Assembly (NCBI RefSeq): GCF_030541005.1
Contig: NZ_JASSVM010000004.1
Location: 186,001-250,000 of the forward strand
Direction: 5' to 3'
From: Marinobacter sp. SS5-14b
Lineage (GTDB): Bacteria > Pseudomonadota > Gammaproteobacteria > Pseudomonadales > Oleiphilaceae
Length of the DNA stretch: 64,000 nt
The first letter of the stretch is position 1; each line of letters opens with the position of its first letter. The notes beneath the pieces were generated by a model. It saw nothing but the letters and a program-made list of their open reading frames with translations, searched no databases and was not told where the DNA came from. The position numbers and the translations under genes were made by a program. Positions 43,358-51,711 of the stretch are shown piece by piece.

Positions 43358-44554
43358 CTAGAGTTCCAGAACCATCTTGGCGATGATGTTCTTCTGAATT
43401 TCATTAGAGCCGCCGTAGATCGACAGCTTACGCATGTTGAAATACTGACTGGCCGGGGCCGCGCTGTAGTCTTCGTGCAACGGTTCACCCTCAAACTCCG
43501 GTTCGAGTTCCTGCTCAAGGAACGGCAGCGCGGACGGGCCAAGGGCCTTGCGCATCAGGTTGGTAATCGCCTGACGAATTTCGGAGCCCTGAATTTTCAA
43601 CAGGGAACTCTCGGCCCCGGGCACGCCACCGCCCCGGGTGGCGGCGAGAATACGCAGGGTGCTCATTTCAACTGCCATCAGGCGCATTTCCACTTCCGCA
43701 ATGCGCGCCCTGAACATCGGGTCGTTGATCAGGGGTTTGCCGTGCACCGTTTCAGCCGACGCAATCCGCTTGAGCTGATCAAGGGCCGCTTTGGACAAGC
43801 CAATACCGGCCTGGCCGGTGCGCTCGTGGGTGAGCAGATACTTGGCGCAAGTCCAGCCCTTGTTTTCCTCTCCCACCAGGTTCTCAGCCGGCACCCGCAC
43901 GTTATCGAAGAACACTTCGTTCACTTCGTGCTCGCCATCGAGGGTGATGATGGGCCGAACGGTGATACCCGGACTATCCATATCCATCAGCAGGAAGGAA
44001 ATGCCCTCCTGCTTCTTCGCGGCCGGGTCTGTGCGAACCAGGCAGAAGATCTTGTTGGCGTGCTGGCCGAGGGTGGTCCAGGTTTTCTGCCCGTTAACCA
44101 CGTAATGGTCGCCGTCCTTTTCGGCCCTGGTTTTCAAGCCCGCGAGGTCCGAGCCAGCACCCGGCTCGGAGTAGCCCTGACACCACCAGTCTTCGCCGGA
44201 TAAGATCCTTGGCAGGTAATACTCTTTCTGTACCTGGTTGCCAAATTTCATGATGACCGGAGCCACCATATTCACACCAAACGACACGACTCGCGGAGCT
44301 CCCGCTAACGAGCACTCTTCATCGAAAATATGCTTCTGCACGACAGACCATCCGGTGCCGCCGTACTCAACCGGCCAGTTCACGGCATACCAGCCCTGAG
44401 CATCAAGAATCGCCTGCCAGCGCTGGTGATCGGTTTTGGCCAGGCGTCGCCCGAGGCGGACTTTCTCCGCCAGGTCAGCCGGCAGGTTCTGTTTCAGGAA
44501 GGCCCGCACCTCCTCACGAAATGCCTGCTCATCCGGGGTAAAATGAATGTTCAT
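43358..44554 (-). CDS. pimC: Pimeloyl-CoA dehydrogenase large subunit (acyl-CoA dehydrogenase)
   Basis: A 398-residue FAD acyl-CoA dehydrogenase. YSEPGAGSDLAGLKTRAEKDGDHYVVNGQKTWTTLGQHA (split over about 120-165) is the flavin-binding block and YGGSNEIQKNIIAKMVL the end. It corresponds to PimC of Rhodopseudomonas palustris, which acts with PimD on pimeloyl-CoA and similar dicarboxylyl-CoAs. It lies 23 bases after badK and immediately before pimD. Confidence 0.87.
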   Translation of the reverse strand: MNIHFTPDEQAFREEVRAFLKQNLPADLAEKVRLGRRLAKTDHQRWQAILDAQGWYAVNWPVEYGGTGWSVVQKHIFDEECSLAGAPRVVSFGVNMVAPVIMKFGNQVQKEYYLPRILSGEDWWCQGYSEPGAGSDLAGLKTRAEKDGDHYVVNGQKTWTTLGQHANKIFCLVRTDPAAKKQEGISFLLMDMDSPGITVRPIITLDGEHEVNEVFFDNVRVPAENLVGEENKGWTCAKYLLTHERTGQAGIGLSKAALDQLKRIASAETVHGKPLINDPMFRARIAEVEMRLMAVEMSTLRILAATRGGGVPGAESSLLKIQGSEIRQAITNLMRKALGPSALPFLEQELEPEFEGEPLHEDYSAAPASQYFNMRKLSIYGGSNEIQKNIIAKMVLEL

Positions 44555-44577
44555 AAGCGTTCCTCAGCGTGCGTCCG

Positions 44578-45354
44578 TTAGCGGTGTTTCCAGCGGGGTT
44601 GGCGTTTTTCGAGGAAGGCACTCATCCCTTCATCCCGATCTTCAGAGGCAAAGCTTGACCACAACAATCGGCGTTCATAGTCCACGCCGGCCTTCAGGGT
44701 AGTTTCAAAGGCCTGATTGACCGCATCCTTGTTGATCATGGTCGCCATCAGAGAATAGCTGGCAATTTCGTTTGCCACCGACACTGCTTGTTCAAGTAGC
44801 TCTGCCGCCGGCACAACCCGACTGACCAAGCCAGAACGCTCAGCCTCCTCTGCATCCATCATTCGCCCGGTGAGACACAAGTCCATTGCTTTGGCCTTGC
44901 CTATAGCCCGGGTCAGGCGCTGGGTACCACCCGCTCCGGGCAGCGTACCCACTTTCACTTCGGGTTGTCCGAACCGGGCATTGTCCGCGGCGATGAGCAG
45001 GTCGCACATCATCGCAAGTTCACATCCGCCACCCAGCGCCAGGCCCGCGACGGCGGCAATCACAGGTTTACGACAGCGAGTGACCGCCTCCCAGTTGGCG
45101 GAAACAAAACCTTCCCGATAGGCCCGGGAAAAATCCAGCGTGCGTACTTCGGAGATATCCGCGCCGGCTGCAAAGGCTTTGTCATTTCCGGTCAGCACAA
45201 TAGAACGAATGCCGTCGTCGGCGTCCAGTTCCGCCAGCACATCAGACAACTCGTTCATCAGTGCGTTATTAAGGGCGTTATAGACCTCGGGCCGGTTCAG
45301 CCGGATGACAGCCACCGCCTCCCGCTTTTCAAGCAATATGTTGTTGTATTTCAT
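44578..45354 (-). CDS. badK: BadK-like cyclohex-1-ene-1-carboxyl-CoA hydratase
   Basis: A 258-residue crotonase-fold protein. [64 protein letters not shown] (broken as family blocks) and FLEKRQPRWKHR match what I recall of R. palustris BadK, including the Glu pair for water addition. ATG at 45354 has GGTGGGGG just upstream. It leads the minus-strand run badK-pimC-pimD-gcdH, and adds water to the AliB product. Confidence 0.85.
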   Translation of the reverse strand: MKYNNILLEKREAVAVIRLNRPEVYNALNNALMNELSDVLAELDADDGIRSIVLTGNDKAFAAGADISEVRTLDFSRAYREGFVSANWEAVTRCRKPVIAAVAGLALGGGCELAMMCDLLIAADNARFGQPEVKVGTLPGAGGTQRLTRAIGKAKAMDLCLTGRMMDAEEAERSGLVSRVVPAAELLEQAVSVANEIASYSLMATMINKDAVNQAFETTLKAGVDYERRLLWSSFASEDRDEGMSAFLEKRQPRWKHR

Positions 45355-45451
45355 AAAACCCCCACCAAGCATTAGCTCCGATTCTGGCCACCTATAACTA
45401 ATCCGTGAACTTTGGCATTGATTCCAGACTACACCTCAGAGTTTTTTAAAG

Positions 45452-45461
45452 CAACATGTTG
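45452..45461. promoter_or_regulatory. Palindrome over the aliA -35 box
   Basis: CAACATGTTG, a ten-base perfect palindrome, overlaps the first bases of the TTGACA box of the aliA promoter. A near copy (CAATATGTTG) lies 110 bases away at the badK start. Position and size suit a MarR-type (BadR) repressor or other regulator of the divergent operons. Confidence 0.5.
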
Positions 45462-45486
45462 ACATATTATTTTGTCGGCGTATCTT
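45459..45486 (+). promoter_or_regulatory. Sigma-70 promoter of the aliA operon
   Basis: TTGACA (45459-45464), a 16-base spacer and TATCTT (45481-45486). Predicted start is near 45493, giving a leader of about 65 bases before the aliA ATG at 45560. Confidence 0.65.
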
Positions 45487-45559
45487 GAAGGTATCCGATC
45501 AGCAACACGTACCTGTAGACAGGTCACCAACAACAAACCGGACACAGCAGGTGAATCAG

Positions 45560-47206
45560 ATGGAAACAGGCATCACCCTTAACCCCGAACGTCGCGACGC
45601 CATGGTAAAAAGCGGCGCCTGGAACGACCGGCTCATTACCGACTACCTGGCCGACGCCGTAATCAGCACCCCTGACCGGGCGGCCATTGTCGGCTATCAG
45701 GTTACCGATGGTTCTCGCATCGAACTGAGCTACCGTGAGCTGAACGAAGCCGTCACCCGAATGGCCATAGGGCTTGCCCAGATGGGCATTGAGAAAGGTG
45801 ATGTTGTTGCCTGCCAGCTGCCGAATTGGTGGCAGACCACTGCGCTGCACCTTGCGTGCATGCAGATTGGCGCCATTCTGAACCCGCTGATGCCGATCTT
45901 CCGGGAACGCGAACTGCGTTTCATGCTCAGCCATGGCGAAGCCAAACTTCTGATTATCCCCAAGGTGTTCCGTAACTTTGACTACGAAGCCATGATTGAT
46001 GGCATTCGTGGTGACTTGCCAAAACTGGAACACCTTCTGGTGATCGGCGGTGAGGGCGAGCGCAGCTTTGAACAACGCCTGGTAAACACACCGTGGGAGC
46101 AGCAGCACGACGCCGCTACTCTGTTTGCTGAGCGCAAGCCAGGCGCCGACGACGTCATCCAGGTTCTCTACACGTCTGGCACTACCGGGGAGCCGAAAGG
46201 GGTCATGCACTCCTCGAACACCCTGTTCTCGAACGTTCGCCCCTATGCCGACCGCCTGCACCTGACCAGCGACGACACCATCCTGATGGCCTCGCCTGTC
46301 GCACACCAGACCGGCTTCCTGTACGGCATTATGATGCCAGTTTATCTGGGCACCACCGCGGTACTACAAGACATCTGGGATGTGGAGTTCGCCTGTAAGG
46401 TCATCGCGACGGAAAAGCCTGCCTATACCATGGCCTCTACCCCGTTCCTGGCCGATCTGGTCAAGGCGGCACCGAATCATGAAGGGGAACTCGACTCACT
46501 GCGCATTTTCGTTTCAGCTGGCGCACCCATTCCCACTGCCATCGTGGAACAAGCCGCCAAAGTTCTCAAAGCCAGTATCGTTTCTGCCTGGGGCATGACC
46601 GAAAACGGCGCGGTCACCATGACGCTTCCTGAAGACCCCGCCGAACGGGCAAGCCGGTCTGATGGCCGGGCACTGCCCTGGATGGAAGTGAAAGTTTCTG
46701 ACTTCCAGGGCAACGACCTGCCTGCCGGCGAAGAAGGCAACCTGCTGGTTCGCGGCTCCAGTCTGTTTATTGGCTATTTGAAGCGCCCGGAACTCTACGG
46801 CGTGGATGAGGATGGCTGGTTCAGCACAGGGGATCTCGCTCGCATGGACAAAGATGGCTACATCCGCATTACCGGCCGCACCAAAGATGTGGTTATCCGT
46901 GGCGGCGAAAACATCCCCGTGGTCGAAGTTGAAAACCTGCTTTACAAGTTTCCCGGCATCGGCGAAGTCGCCTTGGTGGCCTTCCCGGACGAGCGTCTCG
47001 GTGAGCGCCTGTGTGCTTATGTGACCCTCGACGATCAGGCCAACGACCTCACACTGGACGAAGTGAAGGATTACCTGCTCAAGCACCAGCTATCCAAAAA
47101 CTACCTGCCGGAATACCTGGAAGTGATCGAGGCGATGCCTCGCACAGCCTCCGGCAAAATCCAGAAATTCAAACTGCGGGAACAGGCCAAAAATATCCGC
47201 CTGTGA
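45560..47206 (+). CDS. aliA: AliA-like cyclohexanecarboxylate-CoA ligase
   Basis: A 548-residue AMP-forming acyl-CoA synthetase. The A-motif YTSGTTGEPKGV (about residues 199-210), GWFSTGDLARMDKDGYIRITGRTKDV (about 425-450) and the C-terminal PRTASGKIQKF catalytic Lys are intact. It activates the ring acid to its CoA ester. ATG at 45560 is chosen for its AGGTG and family length; a frame open to 45485 overlaps the promoter. First gene of aliA-badH-badI-aliB; context, not the sequence, fixes the substrate. Confidence 0.87.
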   Translation: METGITLNPERRDAMVKSGAWNDRLITDYLADAVISTPDRAAIVGYQVTDGSRIELSYRELNEAVTRMAIGLAQMGIEKGDVVACQLPNWWQTTALHLACMQIGAILNPLMPIFRERELRFMLSHGEAKLLIIPKVFRNFDYEAMIDGIRGDLPKLEHLLVIGGEGERSFEQRLVNTPWEQQHDAATLFAERKPGADDVIQVLYTSGTTGEPKGVMHSSNTLFSNVRPYADRLHLTSDDTILMASPVAHQTGFLYGIMMPVYLGTTAVLQDIWDVEFACKVIATEKPAYTMASTPFLADLVKAAPNHEGELDSLRIFVSAGAPIPTAIVEQAAKVLKASIVSAWGMTENGAVTMTLPEDPAERASRSDGRALPWMEVKVSDFQGNDLPAGEEGNLLVRGSSLFIGYLKRPELYGVDEDGWFSTGDLARMDKDGYIRITGRTKDVVIRGGENIPVVEVENLLYKFPGIGEVALVAFPDERLGERLCAYVTLDDQANDLTLDEVKDYLLKHQLSKNYLPEYLEVIEAMPRTASGKIQKFKLREQAKNIRL

Positions 47207-47227
47207 ACTGCACCCAATACATGCCCC

Positions 47228-48019
47228 ATGACTGAAAGACAGGAGCACATTATGAAAGGCCTTAACGGAAAAACTGTCATCGTAACCGGCGGTGGCGGCG
47301 GTATCGGCCGCGCGGTTTGCCTGCGCTTCGCCGAGGAAGGCAGCCTGGTTGCGGTACTGGATCGAGATAACGACGCTGCCCAGGCAACGGTTGACCTGAT
47401 CACCGAGGCCGGTGGCAAAGGCAAGGCCTATGCCGCTGACATCACAAACTACGCGGTCATCACCGACACCGTAGCGGCCATCGAGAGCGAGTTGGGCGTA
47501 CCGACTGTGCTGGTCAATAACGCCGGCTTCGATCGCTTCATGCCTTTTTTGAAAACCGAGCCCAAACTCTGGGATCAGCTGATTGCCGTTAACCTGACCG
47601 GCGCCCTGAATATGCACCACGTGGTACTGCCAAAAATGGTCGCCGCCGGTGGCGGAAAGGTCATCAACGTCGCTTCTGACGCAGCGCGTGTTGGCTCATC
47701 CGGTGAAGCCGTTTATGCCGCCTGCAAGGCCGGCCTGGTGGGCTTCAGCAAAACCGTTGCCCGCGAACTGGCCACCAAAAACGTCACTCTGAACGTGGTT
47801 TGCCCCGGCCCGACTGACACCGCCCTGCTGAAGGGCGTGGCAGACACCGCGCCAAACCCGGAAAAACTGCTGGAAGCCTTCCGCAACGCCGTACCCATGA
47901 AGCGCCTGGCCCAGCCCGAAGACTACCCCGGCATCATTGCCCTGCTCGCCAGTGATGACGCCAACTTTATTACCGGCCAGGTCGTCAGCGTGTCCGGCGG
48001 CCTGACCATGGCCGGCTAA
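47228..48019 (+). CDS. badH: BadH-like 2-hydroxycyclohexanecarboxyl-CoA dehydrogenase
   Basis: A 263-residue short-chain dehydrogenase. Two starts exist: MTERQEHIM at 47228, or ATG at 47252 (MKGLNGKTVIV), which has AGGAG just upstream and gives the usual 255 residues; I keep the longer frame but prefer the latter. The NAD site TGGGGGIGRAV, NNAG, and the catalytic Ser and Tyr-x3-Lys (SSGEAVYAACKAG) are present. The whole C-terminal GPTDTALLKG and FITGQVVSVSGGLTM blocks match R. palustris BadH as I recall it. It oxidises 2-hydroxy- to 2-ketocyclohexanecarboxyl-CoA. Confidence 0.9.
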   Translation: MTERQEHIMKGLNGKTVIVTGGGGGIGRAVCLRFAEEGSLVAVLDRDNDAAQATVDLITEAGGKGKAYAADITNYAVITDTVAAIESELGVPTVLVNNAGFDRFMPFLKTEPKLWDQLIAVNLTGALNMHHVVLPKMVAAGGGKVINVASDAARVGSSGEAVYAACKAGLVGFSKTVARELATKNVTLNVVCPGPTDTALLKGVADTAPNPEKLLEAFRNAVPMKRLAQPEDYPGIIALLASDDANFITGQVVSVSGGLTMAG

Positions 48020-48046
48020 CAAAGACTCTCAGAAATCAGGAGAAAT

Positions 48047-48832
48047 ATGATGAATTACGAAGACATCCTCTACGAAGAGAAGGACGGCGTTGCCACCATC
48101 ACCATCAACCGTCCTGAGCGCTACAACGCCTTCCGCGGTCAGACCTGCATGGAGCTTCTGGATGCGTTCAACCGGGCCGGCTGGAACAAAGAAGTCGGGG
48201 TTATCGTACTGACAGGTGCCGGCGAAAAAGCGTTTTGCACCGGCGGTGACCAGAACGCCCACGATGGCCAGTATGACGGCCGCGGCATCATCGGCTTGCC
48301 AGTAGAAGAACTGCAGACGCTGATCCGCCAGGTACCCAAACCCGTTATTGCCCGGGTCAATGGCTTTGCCATCGGCGGCGGCCACGTGTTGCACGTAGTC
48401 TGCGATCTGAGCATTGCGTCGGACAACGCCATCTTCGGCCAGGCCGGACCCAAAGTCGGCTCAGTTGACCCGGGCTTTGGCACCGCCTATCTGGGCCGGG
48501 TCATTGGTGAGAAGCGTGCCCGTGAAATCTGGTACCTCTGCCGCAAGTATTCCGCTCAGCAAGCGCTGGAGTGGGGTCTGGTTAACGCCGTGGTGCCGCA
48601 GGCCGAGTTGGATGCCGAAGTACAGAAGTGGTGTGACGAAATTCTCGAGAAGAGCCCGACCGCCTTGTCCATCGCCAAGCGCTCCTTCAACGCTGACAGT
48701 GAAAACATTGCCGGCATTGGTGCCCTGGGTATGCAGGCCCTGAGCCTGTACTACGACACAGAGGAATCCAAGGAAGGCGGAAGAGCCTTCCTCGAGAAGC
48801 GCAAGCCCGAATTCCGCAAATACTACAAGTGA
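48047..48832 (+). CDS. badI: BadI-like 2-ketocyclohexanecarboxyl-CoA hydrolase
   Basis: A 261-residue crotonase-fold ring-opening hydrolase that yields pimeloyl-CoA. NAFRGQTCMELLDAFNRAGWN, AFCTGGDQNAHDGQYDGRG and FGQAGPKVGSVDPGFG (active-site region) match BadI, as does the conserved EKRKPEFRKYYK end. It follows badH by 27 bases with AGGAG upstream. This is the committed ring-cleavage step of the pathway. Confidence 0.93.
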   Translation: MMNYEDILYEEKDGVATITINRPERYNAFRGQTCMELLDAFNRAGWNKEVGVIVLTGAGEKAFCTGGDQNAHDGQYDGRGIIGLPVEELQTLIRQVPKPVIARVNGFAIGGGHVLHVVCDLSIASDNAIFGQAGPKVGSVDPGFGTAYLGRVIGEKRAREIWYLCRKYSAQQALEWGLVNAVVPQAELDAEVQKWCDEILEKSPTALSIAKRSFNADSENIAGIGALGMQALSLYYDTEESKEGGRAFLEKRKPEFRKYYK

Positions 48833-48888
48833 TCATGGCTGGGCCGGTTACGGCCCAGCCCCGGGCTTAACCGGCTGGGAGAACAGAG

Positions 48889-50028
48889 ATGAATTTTGGA
48901 TTCAGTGAAGAACAGAACGCCATCCGCGAAAACGTTGCCCGCTTCAGCGCAGAGGTTTTGGCACCGGGTTATCGAAAACGAGACCAGGAAGGCACCATTG
49001 AGCGTAGCGTCATCCAGCAGATGGGTGAAATGGGCCTGCTCGGTGGTGAATTACCGGAGGAATTTGGTGGCAGCGGCCTGGACTGTGTCACCAGCGGTCT
49101 GATTATCGAAGAGATCGCCAAGGGCGACTTCAACGTTGGCTATATTCCGCTACTGACCTCCCTGAACGGCCAGATCATCGCCAGCCACGCCAATCCCGAT
49201 CTGGCTCAGGAGTGGCTGCATGGCATGACCTCCGGTCAGAAAGTGGCCTGTATTGCCCTGACCGAGCCTCACGGTGGTTCAGACGCCGCCAACCTGCGCC
49301 TGAAAGCAGAGAAGAAAGGCGAGGTCTACGTTCTCAACGGTGAGAAAACGTCGATTTCGATGGCCGATCAGGCCGATGTCGCTGTGGTGTTCGCCCGTAC
49401 CGGAACCGTTGAACAGCGCGCCTCCGGCATCAGCGCATTCCTGGTACCCATGAATTCCCCGGGCATTACCACAACGCGCTTTGAAGACAACGGTCAGCGC
49501 GCCATTGGCCGCGGATCGATTTTCTTCGACAACGTGGAAGTGCCGGCAAACCACCGCCTGGGCGATGAAGGCAAGGGTTTCAAACAAGTCATGCAGGGCT
49601 TTGACTACAGCCGTGCGCTGATCGGCTTGCAATGTCTGGCCGTTGCCCAGCAGTCACTGGATGAAACCTGGCAGTGGCTGACCGAACGCACCGCTTTCGG
49701 CCAGAACCTCTCAGCCTTCCAAGGCCTGACCCATCCGCTGGCCGAATACCAGACCTTTGTGCACGCTGCCCGCATGCAGTGCTACCAGGCCCTCTGGCTG
49801 AAAGACAACAACCTGCCCCACAACGCTGAAGCCGCCATGAACAAATGGTGGGGGCCCAAACTGGCCTTTGACGTGGTTAAACAGTGCCTGCTGGCCCATG
49901 GCCACACCGGCTGGGGCGAAGACCTGCCCTTCGCCCAGCGCCTGCGGGATGTCCTTGGCCTGCAGATTGGTGATGGCACCGCACAGATCATGAAGAACAT
50001 CATCGCTAAGGAATACCTGCCCAGGTAA
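48889..50028 (+). CDS. aliB: AliB-like cyclohexanecarboxyl-CoA dehydrogenase
   Basis: A 379-residue FAD acyl-CoA dehydrogenase that would make cyclohex-1-ene-1-carboxyl-CoA. Family blocks LGGELPEEFGGSGLD, ALTEPHGGSDAANLRLKAEKK, and the C-terminal IGDGTAQIMKNIIAKEYL are seen. It is the last gene before a terminator-like hairpin, and order aliA-badH-badI-aliB supports the substrate. The residue expected as catalytic base is not verifiable without alignment. Confidence 0.85.
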   Translation: MNFGFSEEQNAIRENVARFSAEVLAPGYRKRDQEGTIERSVIQQMGEMGLLGGELPEEFGGSGLDCVTSGLIIEEIAKGDFNVGYIPLLTSLNGQIIASHANPDLAQEWLHGMTSGQKVACIALTEPHGGSDAANLRLKAEKKGEVYVLNGEKTSISMADQADVAVVFARTGTVEQRASGISAFLVPMNSPGITTTRFEDNGQRAIGRGSIFFDNVEVPANHRLGDEGKGFKQVMQGFDYSRALIGLQCLAVAQQSLDETWQWLTERTAFGQNLSAFQGLTHPLAEYQTFVHAARMQCYQALWLKDNNLPHNAEAAMNKWWGPKLAFDVVKQCLLAHGHTGWGEDLPFAQRLRDVLGLQIGDGTAQIMKNIIAKEYLPR

Positions 50029-50060
50029 ATCACTTGATCCATCAGCTCTTGGGCTTTTCA

Positions 50061-50096
50061 CCCATCTTCGCCGGCAACGGGAAGATGGGGCTTTTT
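50061..50096 (+). terminator. Terminator after aliB
   Basis: CCCATCTTC (50061-50069) pairs with GAAGATGGG (50081-50089) over an 11-base loop, then GCTTTTTCC. It lies 33 bases beyond aliB and before the transporter genes, so those may have weaker expression or their own promoter. Confidence 0.75.
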
Positions 50097-50135
50097 CCAT
50101 CCTGCCAGATTTCAACAATGACAAAAGGCGGCATG

Positions 50136-50939
50136 ATGACCAGACCCGTTCTTGAAGCACGCAATCTGACCAAAGAGTTTCGCGGCTTTACCGCCGTGGA
50201 CGACATAGACCTTCTGATCAGGGAAGGCAGCATCCATGCCCTGATTGGCCCTAACGGTGCCGGCAAAACCACCGTATTCAACCTGTTGACCAAATTTCTA
50301 CAACCTACCCGCGGCCAGATTCTGTATCGCGGCGAGGACATTACCCCGCTCAAATCCGCAGCCATTGCCCGCAAAGGCATCGTCCGCTCGTTCCAGATCT
50401 CGGCGGTATTTCCCCATATGACCGCACTCGAGAACATCCGGGTAGCACTGCAAACCGCAGAGGGTTCCTCGTTCAGCTTCTGGAGATCCGGGAGCACCCT
50501 GCACAAGCTCAACGACCGCTGCATGGAACTACTGGATTCCGTGGGCCTGGCCGAGTTTGCCAACACCGCCACCGTGGAACTTGCCTATGGCCGCAAACGC
50601 GCACTGGAACTGGCCACCACCCTGGCCATGGACCCCAAGCTGCTACTGCTGGACGAGCCCACCCAAGGCATGGGTTCGGAAGATGTGGACCGCGTGGTGG
50701 AGCTGGTGCGCAAAGCCGCTCAGGGCAGAACGGTGTTGATGGTGGAGCATAACCTGAGTGTGGTCAGCAAATTATGCGACCGCATTACCGTACTCGCACA
50801 AGGCGCAGTGCTGACCGAGGGCGATTACCAAACCGTCTCTGCCGACCCGCGGGTGCGCGAGGTGTATATGGGCAGCGATGGCAGTGGTGAGCGAGGCGCG
50901 GAACCCCCAACCGACCCCGCGGAGGAGGTTGCACCATGA
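50136..50939 (+). CDS. Branched-chain-type ABC transporter ATPase (LivG class)
   Basis: A 267-residue ATPase. Walker A GPNGAGKTT, signature-like LAYGRKRALELATTL and Walker B LLLLDEPTQGM are present, with a 30-residue insertion (SSFSFWRSGSTLHKL) typical of the LivG class. ATG at 50136 is chosen with AAAGGCGG upstream; in-frame starts at 50133 and 50118 and a long open frame to 50034 exist. First of five transporter genes. The substrate is inferred as cyclohexanecarboxylate or a related acid, from location only. Confidence 0.9.
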   Translation: MTRPVLEARNLTKEFRGFTAVDDIDLLIREGSIHALIGPNGAGKTTVFNLLTKFLQPTRGQILYRGEDITPLKSAAIARKGIVRSFQISAVFPHMTALENIRVALQTAEGSSFSFWRSGSTLHKLNDRCMELLDSVGLAEFANTATVELAYGRKRALELATTLAMDPKLLLLDEPTQGMGSEDVDRVVELVRKAAQGRTVLMVEHNLSVVSKLCDRITVLAQGAVLTEGDYQTVSADPRVREVYMGSDGSGERGAEPPTDPAEEVAP

Positions 50940-51658
50940 ACCCGAATCCGAACCGCGAGTACGAACAGCTGCGCATTTCGGGCTTGCACGCTTTCTACGG
51001 GGAATCGCACATTCTGCACGGCATTGACATGGTGGTGCAGCGGGGTGAGCTGGTCACCCTGCTGGGGCGCAATGGCGCCGGGCGCAGTACCACCCTGAAA
51101 GCCATCATGAACATGGTCGGCCGCCGTACCGGCTCCATCATGATCAACGGCGAAGAAACCATGCAGTGCGCGCCACACAATATTGCCAGGCTGGGTGTCG
51201 GGTATTGCCCCGAGCATCGGGGCATTTTTTCCTCCCTCAGCGTACAGGAAAACCTCACCCTGCCGCCGGTGGTGCGCAGTGGAGGCACCAGCCTCGAAGA
51301 AATCTACACCATGTTCCCCAACCTCTACGAACGCCGTTTCAGCCAGGGCACCAAGCTCTCCGGCGGTGAACAGCAAATGCTGGCGATGGCCCGCATTCTG
51401 CGCACCGGCGCCAACATGCTGTTGCTGGATGAAATCACCGAAGGCCTGGCCCCGGTGATCGTGGAGAAACTGGGCGAGGTGTTGGTCGCCCTCAAGAACA
51501 AAGGCCTGACCATTATCCTGGTCGAACAGAATTTCCACTTTGCCGCGCCATTAGCTGACCGCCACTACGTGGTGGAACACGGGCAGATTGTGGAAGAAAT
51601 CAGCGCCAACGAACTGAGTGCCAAGCAGTCGGTGCTGGACAGCTATTTGGGGGTCTGA
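50936..51658 (+). CDS. Branched-chain-type ABC transporter ATPase (LivF class)
   Basis: A 240-residue ATPase. Walker A reads GRNGAGRST, so the usual Lys is Arg (CGC); the signature LSGGEQQMLAMAR and Walker B MLLLDEITEG are intact. The Arg form occurs in some LivF-class proteins as I recall, so it may still work, or ATP may be hydrolysed mostly by the LivG partner. It overlaps the LivG-class gene by four bases. Confidence 0.9.
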   Translation: MNPNPNREYEQLRISGLHAFYGESHILHGIDMVVQRGELVTLLGRNGAGRSTTLKAIMNMVGRRTGSIMINGEETMQCAPHNIARLGVGYCPEHRGIFSSLSVQENLTLPPVVRSGGTSLEEIYTMFPNLYERRFSQGTKLSGGEQQMLAMARILRTGANMLLLDEITEGLAPVIVEKLGEVLVALKNKGLTIILVEQNFHFAAPLADRHYVVEHGQIVEEISANELSAKQSVLDSYLGV

Positions 51659-51711
51659 CCCCAAACCAACAACAACCCGAACCAACGCAAGACAGTAATG
51701 GAGAAACAACA

